Source: JAIQFL01 sp035295745 (GTDB taxonomy: Bacteria > Acidobacteriota > Terriglobia > Bryobacterales > Bryobacteraceae). From it: a stretch of DNA of 64,000 nt. The position numbers and the translations under genes were made by a program. Shown in pieces: positions 8,459 through 16,251 of this stretch. Numbering within the stretch: position 1 is the first letter of the stretch; every line of letters starts with the position of its first letter. The notes below the pieces were generated by a model. It did not search any database, was not told the origin of the DNA, and saw only the letters and a program-made list of their open reading frames with translations. The stretch lies in the NCBI GenBank assembly GCA_035295745.1, contig DATGIL010000028.1, forward strand, positions 1 through 64,000, written 5' to 3'.

Positions 8459-9532
8459 TTACCGTCGCGCGGGAACGGGCTTGGGTGCCGGTGTGGGAGC
8501 TGGTGCGGCCTCGGCCGCGGCAGCTGCGGCGTCGGGCGCGATCAGTCCCAGCGTCTTGCGAAGTTCGGTATCAATGGACTGTCGGACGTCAGGATTGTCC
8601 TTCAGGAACTGGCGGGCATTCTCGCGGCCCTGGCCGATGCGGTCACCTTTGTAGCTGAACCACGAGCCGCTCTTTTCCACCAGGCTCTGCGCCACCCCTA
8701 GGTCGAGCAGATCGCCCTCTTTCGAAACGCCCTCACCGTAAATAATGTCGAACTCGGCTTCGCGGAAAGGGGAGGCAACTTTGTTCTTGACCACCTTCGC
8801 TTTGGTTCGATTGCCGACTACCGATTCGCCGTCCTTGATCGCCGCGATGCGGCGGATGTCGAGCCGGACCGAAGCGTAGAACTTCAGGGCGCGGCCGCCC
8901 GTAGTAGTTTCGGGGTTGCCAAACATGACGCCGATCTTCTCGCGGATCTGGTTGATGAAGATCAAACAGGTGCGCGACTTGGAGACGACGCCCGTGAGTT
9001 TGCGAAGTGCCTGCGACATCAGGCGAGCCTGCAATCCCATGTGGCTGTCGCCCATTTCGCCATCAAGCTCTGCCTTGGGCACCAACGCCGCGACCGAGTC
9101 CACTACCAGCACGTCGATCTGGCCGGAGGCGGTCAGGTGATTGGTAATCTCGAGCGCCTGTTCGCCGTAGTCCGGCTGCGAAACCAGGAGATTGTCGATA
9201 TCGACCCCGAGTTTCCGGGCATACGCCGGATCCAGCGCGTGTTCCACGTCAATGAACGCCGCGATCCCGCCCTTCTTCTGTGCCTCAGCAACTACCTGCA
9301 GGGCGATGGTGGTTTTGCCGGAAGACTCCGGGCCAAAGATTTCGTTGATGCGGCCCCGAGGAAAACCGCCGACGCCCAACGCAGCGTCCAGTGAGATCGA
9401 GCCCGTCGAGATCACCGATACCGGAACGATCGCGTCCTTCGACCCGAGACGCAAGATCGAACCCTTGCCGAATTGCTTTTCGATCTGCCCGAGAGCGAGG
9501 TCTAAGGCGCGTGCGCGCTCTTTTTCGTCCAT
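8459..9532 (-). CDS. recA: Recombinase RecA
   Basis: A full-length RecA of 357 residues. It forms filaments on single-stranded DNA, drives strand exchange and triggers LexA self-cleavage. The Walker A motif GPESSGKT is at 67-74, and the DVEHALDPAYARKLGVD segment, Walker B (VLVVDSVAAL), loop 1 and loop 2 (FINQIREKIGVMFGNPETT) are all intact. The C-terminus is rich in Ala and Pro, an unusual low-complexity tail in place of the usual acidic tail. A caggag site precedes the ATG. No LexA box could be recognised by eye upstream. Confidence 0.98.
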   Translation of the reverse strand: MDEKERARALDLALGQIEKQFGKGSILRLGSKDAIVPVSVISTGSISLDAALGVGGFPRGRINEIFGPESSGKTTIALQVVAEAQKKGGIAAFIDVEHALDPAYARKLGVDIDNLLVSQPDYGEQALEITNHLTASGQIDVLVVDSVAALVPKAELDGEMGDSHMGLQARLMSQALRKLTGVVSKSRTCLIFINQIREKIGVMFGNPETTTGGRALKFYASVRLDIRRIAAIKDGESVVGNRTKAKVVKNKVASPFREAEFDIIYGEGVSKEGDLLDLGVAQSLVEKSGSWFSYKGDRIGQGRENARQFLKDNPDVRQSIDTELRKTLGLIAPDAAAAAAEAAPAPTPAPKPVPARR

Positions 9533-9604
9533 TTGGGGAAAACTCCTGAAAGATGGGGTGAATGCTCATTGTAACAGCCATGCCACTTCGGAGTACGTTA
9601 TCCT

Positions 9605-9633
9605 TTTTCAACATGCAGTCAGGACGATATAAT
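9605..9633 (+). promoter_or_regulatory. Probable sigma-70 promoter of the 9653 gene
   Basis: TTTTCA (9605-9610) and a perfect TATAAT (9628-9633) are spaced 17 bases apart. Transcription would start near 9640, about 13 bases before the ATG at 9653. This implies a very short leader, although gaggttctcc follows the -10. Found by eye. Confidence 0.55.
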
Positions 9634-9652
9634 CGGTCCAGAGGTTCTCCTT

Positions 9653-10273
9653 ATGGCTACCCGGCTCGCCGCCGTCGTCCTCTTGCCAGTGATGATCTTA
9701 AGCGCAGCTTCCAAAAAGACCGTTGCCACCGCAAAAGGCGAAAACGAGGACTTGATCGTGACAGCGACTCTTTACCTGGAACCGTCCGATGTCAAAGAGT
9801 TAATCGGCAATGACCTCGACGGACATTATATTGTCGTGGACGTAAAAGTGGATCCCAAGTACGGCAAGGAGATTTCGGTCGACCGGGACGATTTCCAACT
9901 TCGCACGGACAAGGATGGCGAGAAGGCCAAACCGTACGCCGCCAGCCAGATTGCCGGGCAGGCCGTGTTGGTGCTCTCCGAAGAGGAGGGCGAGGCTAAG
10001 CAGAAGAAGTCGAAGTGGAGCATGGGCGGCATGGGAATGGGTGCGGGCAGCGGCGGCGCCAGCGAGCCCAAGGGTCCCACCAAAGCCACCATGAAGAATA
10101 ACGACAAGCAAGAATCTCTGGAAAAGACCCTCGAAACCAGGATTCTCCCCGAAAAGAAGACCGATCAGCCGGTCAGCGGCCTGCTTTACTTCCCGATGGA
10201 GAAGCAGAAGATGAAGGACCTGGAGCTGATTTACGGCGGCAAGGAGAATCGAATCTCCTTGAAGTTTAAATAG
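9653..10273 (+). CDS. Secreted hypothetical protein, beta-rich
   Basis: The family was not recognised. The 206-residue protein starts with a signal peptide (about residues 1-19, ending ILSAAS). Residues 35-110 alternate hydrophobic and charged residues as in a beta-sandwich (YIVVDVKVDP, DDFQLRTDKDG, QAVLVLSEEE), resembling extracellular Ig-like domains. A Gly/Met-rich linker (WSMGGMGMGAG) follows, then a charged C-terminal part ending in a beta strand pair (SGLLYFPMEK, NRISLKFK). It is followed 31 bases later by a response-regulator gene and may be the first gene of that transcript. Confidence 0.75.
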   Translation: MATRLAAVVLLPVMILSAASKKTVATAKGENEDLIVTATLYLEPSDVKELIGNDLDGHYIVVDVKVDPKYGKEISVDRDDFQLRTDKDGEKAKPYAASQIAGQAVLVLSEEEGEAKQKKSKWSMGGMGMGAGSGGASEPKGPTKATMKNNDKQESLEKTLETRILPEKKTDQPVSGLLYFPMEKQKMKDLELIYGGKENRISLKFK

Positions 10274-10304
10274 CAAGAGCTTCCGGTTTGATAAGCTGAA
10301 GTGG

Positions 10305-11021
10305 ATGAGAATCCTGGTCGTCGAGGACGAAAAGCGCATCGCCGACTTTCTCTGCAGGGGCCTGGAGGGTGCGGGCTACGCCGTGGATGCCGCGCCGACC
10401 GGCGCGATTGCACTGGATCATATCCACTCGGCTGACTACGATCTGGTGATTCTGGACTTGATGCTGCCGGACATGGACGGCCTTCAGGTCCTGGAAAAGG
10501 TCCGGAACCGCAAGGTCGGCCCCCCGGTCCTGATTCTCAGCGCGCGTGGCGGGCTCGACGATCGCGTGAAAGGCCTGGAGCAGGGAGCGGACGATTACCT
10601 GGTCAAGCCATTCGCCTTCGTAGAGTTGCTGGCTCGTGTGCGCGCACTTCTGCGGCGCGGCCAGCCGGCGCCTGAGCGGCTGCAGGTAGCCGATCTTTCG
10701 CTCGACTGCATCCGGCGGAAAGTACTGCGCGGCGTGGAGAACATCGAACTCGCTCCCAAGGAGTTCGGCATTCTCGAATACATGATGCGCAACCGCGGCC
10801 GCCCGCTCAGCCGCACGATGATCGTGGAGCACGTGTGGGACATGGACTACGATGGCCTCACCAATATTGTGGACGTCTATATCCGGCACCTGCGCAGCAA
10901 GATCGACGACCGTTTTCCGCAAAAGCTGATCCAGACGGTCCGCGGCATCGGGTACATGATCGAAGCTCCCGATAAACCAGCCGAACGTTCCGTGGAGCCG
11001 GCATCCGAACGGCAGGTGTGA
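10305..11021 (+). CDS. OmpR-family response regulator
   Basis: A 238-residue DNA-binding response regulator. The receiver domain (1-115) has the acidic pocket (E7, D8), the phosphorylated D51 in LVILDLMLPDMDG, and the conserved Lys in LVKPF. The winged-helix domain (about 125-222) has the recognition region ending VRGIGYMI. It belongs to the CusR/QseB-like group. The histidine kinase gene starts one base after this stop codon, so the two are translationally coupled and form one signalling pair. The signal is not evident; homology to copper-responsive CusR is only at family level. Confidence 0.93.
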   Translation: MRILVVEDEKRIADFLCRGLEGAGYAVDAAPTGAIALDHIHSADYDLVILDLMLPDMDGLQVLEKVRNRKVGPPVLILSARGGLDDRVKGLEQGADDYLVKPFAFVELLARVRALLRRGQPAPERLQVADLSLDCIRRKVLRGVENIELAPKEFGILEYMMRNRGRPLSRTMIVEHVWDMDYDGLTNIVDVYIRHLRSKIDDRFPQKLIQTVRGIGYMIEAPDKPAERSVEPASERQV

Positions 11022-11022
11022 T

Positions 11023-12582
11023 GTGCTGCGCGAGATTCATCTTCGCCGTATCAGCCGAGGGCTGCGTTTTCGGCTGACGGCGAGCTACGCATTGTTCTTC
11101 ACGGTGATCCTGATCGGCGTCGCCGGGCTGTTCCGCGAAAGCCTCAAGTCGAAGCTGAATAATCAGATCGAAGAAGAACTGAGCAGCGACTATGGCGCGG
11201 CCAAGGGCGGTTACCTTCGAATCGATTGGGATCCGGAGTCCGGGAAGGATGCGGCTAGCTGGTACTACGATGATGAGGATGCGGACGAAAGCACCACGGT
11301 AGGCGACATCAAGAAGGTCTACCTGATCACCGATCAGTACGGCAACATCCTGCAGAACGCCAAGACCAAGGAAAACGAGATCTCGACGACATACGACGAT
11401 CTGGGCGCAGATCCGCCGGCGGAGATCGCCAAGCGTGTGCAATCGATGGTCGCCGCGAAGCCGAACACGCCTGGGAAGACTTTCTGGACTATACGCAGAA
11501 ATTCACAGGGGGAAGCCTTCAAGATCCGCTCCGGGATCGTGTATTCCGAGCGCCACCAGGCCCCATTCTATGTGGCGATCGGGCATTCGCTGGCTGACAA
11601 TGAGAAGATTCTGCGGCGGTTTACGTTCACTTATCTGGGAGTCATTCCCGGCGCGGTGATTCTAGGATGCTTTTTGGGATGGATCATGGCCGGCCGCGCA
11701 CTGACTCCGGTGCTGGCCGTGGCACAGACTGCGCAACGAATCTCCAGCTCGAATTTAAGCCTGCGGATACCGACGCGGCAGGCGGGAGACGAACTGGATT
11801 ACCTGGTGTTGACGTTCAACCGCATGATCGAGCGGTTGGAGGCGTCTTTCCAACAGATGAAGCAGTTCTCCGCCGATGTGTCGCATGAGCTGCGCACCCC
11901 GATCACGGCGATTCGCGGACAATTGGAAGTCGCCCTGTTTACAGCGAAAACCACCGAACAGTATCGCGAAGCCATCTTCAACGCGCTGCAGGACGTGGAT
12001 CGTCTTTCCCAGATCGTGCGTGCGCTGCTCCTGCTTTCGCAGGCCGAATCCGGCCAACTGGCTTTGCAGAAGTCTCGCTTGAACCTCGCCGAGGTGGTGG
12101 GAGACCTGGTGGAGCAATTCCAGATTCCCGCCGAAGAGGCACGTATCAGTCTCACGGGGGACTTACCACCCGAGTGCCTGGTGGAGGCCGACCGCGTCCA
12201 GATCGAGCGCATGCTCACCAACCTGCTTTCGAACGCACTTAAGTTCACCCCGAAGGGCGGCTCGGTGAGGGTGGCGATTCAATCACTACCCGATCACGTC
12301 GAGATCGTAGTGCAGGACACCGGGCAGGGAATTGCACCCGAGTACCTGCCGCACATCTTCGATCGCTTCTATCGTGTGCCCGGTTCCGGAACTGCTCCAA
12401 GCCCGGAACAGGGTCTCGGACTGGGGCTGAGCTTTGTCGCCTGGATCGTAAAGGCGCACCACGGCAAGATCGAAGTCGACAGCACTCCCGGACGGGGCAC
12501 GCGCTTCACCATCAAGCTTCCTCCCTGCGGCGTAGGCTCTGACACCATGGAACTCGCGGTCCAGACGGCTTCATTGCCGTAA
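11023..12582 (+). CDS. Sensor histidine kinase (HAMP, HisKA, HATPase)
   Basis: A 519-residue membrane sensor. The first transmembrane helix is at about 19-37, followed by a periplasmic sensor region (about 38-200) and a second helix (about 202-224). A HAMP domain (about 225-278) leads to the HisKA domain with phosphorylated H288 in DVSHELRTP. The ATP-binding domain has its N box (LTNLLSNALKF), G1 (DTGQGIAP), F box (FDRFYRV) and G2 (GLGLGLSFV). It should phosphorylate the regulator encoded just upstream. The start is GTG at 11023. The periplasmic region is acidic (DDEDADES), which could bind cations, but this is inference. Confidence 0.93.
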   Translation: MLREIHLRRISRGLRFRLTASYALFFTVILIGVAGLFRESLKSKLNNQIEEELSSDYGAAKGGYLRIDWDPESGKDAASWYYDDEDADESTTVGDIKKVYLITDQYGNILQNAKTKENEISTTYDDLGADPPAEIAKRVQSMVAAKPNTPGKTFWTIRRNSQGEAFKIRSGIVYSERHQAPFYVAIGHSLADNEKILRRFTFTYLGVIPGAVILGCFLGWIMAGRALTPVLAVAQTAQRISSSNLSLRIPTRQAGDELDYLVLTFNRMIERLEASFQQMKQFSADVSHELRTPITAIRGQLEVALFTAKTTEQYREAIFNALQDVDRLSQIVRALLLLSQAESGQLALQKSRLNLAEVVGDLVEQFQIPAEEARISLTGDLPPECLVEADRVQIERMLTNLLSNALKFTPKGGSVRVAIQSLPDHVEIVVQDTGQGIAPEYLPHIFDRFYRVPGSGTAPSPEQGLGLGLSFVAWIVKAHHGKIEVDSTPGRGTRFTIKLPPCGVGSDTMELAVQTASLP

Positions 12583-12591
12583 CGGCACTTT

Positions 12592-13563
12592 ATGAACTTG
12601 TGGACACTGACCGACCTGACGACTCCGTGGTGTATCCACGTGGTGGCGACCCTGCGCGTGGCGCATCACATCGAGGCGGGGCACACGTCGATTGAGGAGT
12701 TGGCAACGTTGTGTGGCGTTGATCGCGATTCCTTGCATCGCGTAATGCGTCATCTCGTCGAGAAGGGTGTTTTCGAGCGGCCTTCGCACAGCAATTTCGC
12801 GCTGAACGATGTCTCACGGGGACTGCTCGAAGAGTCCACCCTGATTGGCCTCGATCTGAATGGGATCGGTGGACGGATGGCTCATGCCTGGAGCACATTG
12901 CTTCCGGCGGTTCGCACGGGCAGGCCCGCCTATCACGAGGTGTTCGGCCGGGGCTTTTGGGACGACCTGCAGGCCAATCCCGACATCGCCGCGAGCTTCG
13001 ACGCGCTCATGGGAGTGATGGGCCATGGCGTTCCGGACCCGCAGATTCTGGTGAATCCGGCGGACTGGGACTCGGTTCGCACGGTGGTGGATGTGGGCGG
13101 CGGTACCGGTGTCCTGTTAGCGGAAATCCTGAAAGCGCATCCCGCGGTACGCGGCATTTTAGTGGATCTTCCGCGCGTAATTGCGCGGTCGGCGGAGGTC
13201 TTTGGGGCAGCAGCCGTCAGCGATCGTGTAACGGCGGTCGCCCAGAGCTTCTTCGATCCATTGCCTCCTGGCAAAGATGTCTATGTTTTGAAGAGCGTCA
13301 TCGGCGATTGGCCCGATCGTGAAGCCCAGGCAATACTCGCACGGTGTGCCGAAGCAGCGCGTCCCTCGGGTCGCGTAGTGGTGTTTACGTCTGTCGAATC
13401 GCAACCGGATGCTTCGCCTGAACTGCTGATGATGGTGCTGGTCGGCGGAAAGGGCAGGACGCTGGAAGAGTTTCGCGCTCTGGCTCGCGGAGCGGGATTG
13501 GAAATCAGCGCGACCGGGCGGCATCCATCGGGCCGAGGACTCGTGGAGTGCCGCCCGGTCTGA
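12592..13563 (+). CDS. SAM-dependent O-methyltransferase
   Basis: A 323-residue enzyme of the hydroxyneurosporene/acetylserotonin O-methyltransferase family. The N-terminal winged-helix dimerisation domain (about 1-85) includes a helix-turn-helix-like LATLCGVDRDSLHRVMRHL. The Rossmann methyltransferase domain binds SAM through VVDVGGGTG (about residues 164-172). The catalytic His of many family members falls where this protein has the segment KSVIGDWPD, so the usual base (LHDW) is not conserved there. The gene starts nine bases after the kinase stop and is likely co-transcribed with it. The substrate is unknown. Confidence 0.88.
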   Translation: MNLWTLTDLTTPWCIHVVATLRVAHHIEAGHTSIEELATLCGVDRDSLHRVMRHLVEKGVFERPSHSNFALNDVSRGLLEESTLIGLDLNGIGGRMAHAWSTLLPAVRTGRPAYHEVFGRGFWDDLQANPDIAASFDALMGVMGHGVPDPQILVNPADWDSVRTVVDVGGGTGVLLAEILKAHPAVRGILVDLPRVIARSAEVFGAAAVSDRVTAVAQSFFDPLPPGKDVYVLKSVIGDWPDREAQAILARCAEAARPSGRVVVFTSVESQPDASPELLMMVLVGGKGRTLEEFRALARGAGLEISATGRHPSGRGLVECRPV

Positions 13564-13598
13564 GGCAAAGACGATGCCTTTTCCAACCGTGACTGCTT

Positions 13599-15368
13599 CT
13601 ATAGCAGCCTGAAATTGACTTCAATCGTTGCGGCAACCGTGACGGGCTTGCCCTCTTTCATCCCCGGCCTGAAGCGCCATCTCGCCACCGCCTCGATCGC
13701 CTTCGCGTCCAATCCCATCCCGAGCATCCGTACCACTCGGATGTTCCTGGCTCTGCCTGACGGATCCACTTCGAGCGAAAGCAGCACACTCCCCTGGTAT
13801 TTGGCCTTGCGAGCTGCCTCGCTATAATCCGGATCGACCTTGGACAAGACTATGGGCGCCGATACCCCGCCACCCACGCGGTACATGGGGCCGGGCTTCT
13901 CCTGTCCACCAGTGAGATTCGGAGTCTGCTCCGGTGAGGACTGCGAGCGGCATTCCAGGTCAAAGGTTCCATTCGCCTCGGCAGGCTTTCCGTCCACCTG
14001 GGCCGGACTGAATCTCCAGCCCTCCACCGCTTTCATGGCCGCATCATTGATCGCGGAGTTTTCTCCTTCGGCCACCTTCAGACCGCGCGGCTTTCCATCC
14101 GTACCGATCACAGCGTCCAGTTTCACCGACGCCGTCCCCGCGCCGCAGGCCGCGGGATCGGGCCGCACATAGTGGCTGAGCACGGGGGGAATGATGCTGG
14201 TAACACGTTTCCGCCTGTCCCTTTCTACGATGAAAGGCACTGCCTTCAACCGCCATCCTTCGGGTTCGAGTTGGAAAGGTACTTCCACCGCTTCGGCAAG
14301 CGTCGTAGACGAGGGCTTGAACTGCCATTGCTTCACCGCTTCGAGGGCCTTCTCGTCAAGTCCCATACCCAAGCCTGCGATCAGTTCCACATTCACGGGA
14401 TTTCGAGAGTCGCCCACCTCCACGTACACGATTGCAGTGCCCTGAAACCCTGCCGCTCGGGCCTCTTCGGAATACTGTGCGGCTACTTTTTGGACGGGAA
14501 TCCACGCGCTGGCAGGGGGAGCCGCCGGGGGACGCGACGGATCACCCGAGGCGATTGGGGGCAGGTATACATTCGGGGGCGCAATGATGCTCGGCTCCAA
14601 AGTGAGCCGAGGACTTCCGCTGTTCGCCGGTGTTCCGGCCACCCGAGTGCTACCTTCGGGAGGCAGGAAACTAAAGAGCGCTTCGTCCATCGGCCCACCC
14701 GTACGGATCGAAGAATAGATGAAACTGTAGTGTGCCTGGGCGGGGTCACCATTCGGTTGAATGAGCTTGCCCTCCCAGACGTCCTTCAGAACCAGGTCGC
14801 GTTCCTTTTCGAGCCAGACGGTGCGCACCGCATTCTGGGAGTTGCGGAGTCCCGGCACGCGCGCATACTCCGCACGCACCACGAAGCACCGAACCTGGTG
14901 GCCTTCGAACTCAAGTGACTCCTCCCCCTGCAATTGCGCCGACTGAATGTTCGCAGGAGCGCGGCCATATAAAATGTTTTCAAGAGCTGCTATGGATGAG
15001 CGCTGGGTACCCTCGGTCACAGTGTAAGTTTTAGTGCCCGGAGAGTAAGCCCAGGTGTTCTTGCCGTCCGCCACCACGGTCAAAGTCTCGACCGATCCCG
15101 CTGATGCGCGATATCGGAAGCGATTGGTCGAGGACTCCAGGGTGATGGAAGTGTCGACCTTCGTCCGGGTGCCCGGTGCCTCCATGAGTAACGAGATAGA
15201 TGCTTGCAACGCCAGCGTCGTGGTTCCGGCGCCGTTGAAACTGTCGATTACTGGCCCGTCCGAGCGCGTAAGCAGATCTCGAGGATCGGGAGCGGTCTGT
15301 GCGTAAATGTGCCACCCAGTTACCGCAGAAGTGAATAACAAAATCGCGACATGTAGTCCAGGTTTCAT
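13599..15368 (-). CDS. Secreted protein with a LolA-like domain and three TonB C-terminal domains
   Basis: A 589-residue protein with a signal peptide (about 1-24). Residues 40-240 resemble the LolA / DUF2092 lipoprotein-carrier fold, with strands such as TLTVVADGKNTWAYSPGTK. A Pro/Ala-rich linker (about 262-288) leads to three TonB-C-like domains at about 293-367, 395-472 and 505-589. The first and third share nearly the same text (YSEEARAAGFQGTAIVYVEV and YSEAARKAKYQGSVLLSLEV; GMGLDEKALEAVKQWQF and GMGLDAKAIEAVARWRF). The second is degenerate. TonB domains normally contact outer-membrane receptors, but no ExbBD-type anchor other than the signal is visible. Its role in energy transduction is therefore doubtful. 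Confidence 0.8.
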   Translation of the reverse strand: MKPGLHVAILLFTSAVTGWHIYAQTAPDPRDLLTRSDGPVIDSFNGAGTTTLALQASISLLMEAPGTRTKVDTSITLESSTNRFRYRASAGSVETLTVVADGKNTWAYSPGTKTYTVTEGTQRSSIAALENILYGRAPANIQSAQLQGEESLEFEGHQVRCFVVRAEYARVPGLRNSQNAVRTVWLEKERDLVLKDVWEGKLIQPNGDPAQAHYSFIYSSIRTGGPMDEALFSFLPPEGSTRVAGTPANSGSPRLTLEPSIIAPPNVYLPPIASGDPSRPPAAPPASAWIPVQKVAAQYSEEARAAGFQGTAIVYVEVGDSRNPVNVELIAGLGMGLDEKALEAVKQWQFKPSSTTLAEAVEVPFQLEPEGWRLKAVPFIVERDRRKRVTSIIPPVLSHYVRPDPAACGAGTASVKLDAVIGTDGKPRGLKVAEGENSAINDAAMKAVEGWRFSPAQVDGKPAEANGTFDLECRSQSSPEQTPNLTGGQEKPGPMYRVGGGVSAPIVLSKVDPDYSEAARKAKYQGSVLLSLEVDPSGRARNIRVVRMLGMGLDAKAIEAVARWRFRPGMKEGKPVTVAATIEVNFRLL

Positions 15369-15777
15369 GACTTATTTCCCTGCTTAATGAACGGGCCTTC
15401 GAGCAATTTTCCTTTGTTGGTATCGATACGAAACGGCGCCGGGCATCAGGCGGGCTGCGGTACCCGCGCGGCGGGTCAAAAGTAAAACGCCCGAAACGCC
15501 ATAACATTCCGCCGATCCGGAGCTGACTTGAGAAGTGAAGCTCGACCCGCATAGTCTTTAGAGACCCTAGACCGGCTGTGACTCCGCCAAAAGGTTTCAA
15601 AACCGTAGTCACTCAGGCGCTTTGGAGCCTAGCACAAAATATTTATGGTTTCCAATTTCACATTATCGATTTGTCCTGTTTGTCACAACGCAGTTTGCGC
15701 TTTACAATTTGCACGCAGCGCAAGACCTTATGTAGCAGTATCGCGGATTTGCCCCCAGGTTCCTGCTGATTCTGACC
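15369..15777. other. Intergenic region without a recognised gene
   Basis: About 400 bases between the TonB-domain gene and the kinase remnant. The part from 15640 to 15760 is AT-richer than the surroundings. Short reading frames here overlap on both strands and none has a family signature. The upstream part should hold the promoter of the TonB-domain gene on the minus strand. No repeat, tRNA or riboswitch was recognised. Confidence 0.5.
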
Positions 15778-16150
15778 GTGATCCAAAAACGCAGACCCTT
15801 GACACTTCTGCAGAAAGTGCAAATCATGACGCAGGGCTGCGGAAGGACTTGCGTTTGCCCATGCCAAAGGCGTCGTTCACCGCGATATCAAAACCGAAAT
15901 ATCATGTTGCTGCCGGATGGCAACGTGAAGATTATGGATTTCGGCATTGCGATTGCCCCCAACCGCGATACCGTCGTCGTATCGCAGGCCATCGGCATTC
16001 CCTGCACCCCCCGTACCTCGCGCCGGAACAGATCGAAGGCCAGCGAGCCAACGAGCAGACCGATATCTTTTCATTTGGCGATGTCTGTGACGAGTTGCTG
16101 TCGGGCGCACATCCTTTCGAGAAGTTCAAAAACAACAGGGGGATGTTGGT
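15778..16150 (+). pseudogene. Decayed serine/threonine protein kinase
   Basis: Pieces of one bacterial Hanks-type kinase domain appear in order but in different frames. LLQKVQIMTQ (from about 15801) shifts to AAEGLAFAHAKGVVHRDIK (15836-15892), the catalytic loop with HRD. This shifts to NIMLLPDGNVKIMDFGIA (about 15900-15953), with the metal-binding DFG, and then to PPYLAPEQIEG and DIFSFGDVCDELLSGAHPFE (about 16007-16125). At least three frameshifts separate them and the N-lobe with the Gly loop and Lys is missing. The gene is dead unless a sequencing fault is to blame. The flanking genes are intact. Confidence 0.85.
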
Positions 16151-16251
16151 CAATAAGAGGGGCCACAGCAAAGCCTGAATTCGAAACTACTCGGACACCT
16201 GACGAAAAGGGAGTGGCCCCGCTGCTCCCCTTTCATGTTGCGCCGATTGGC

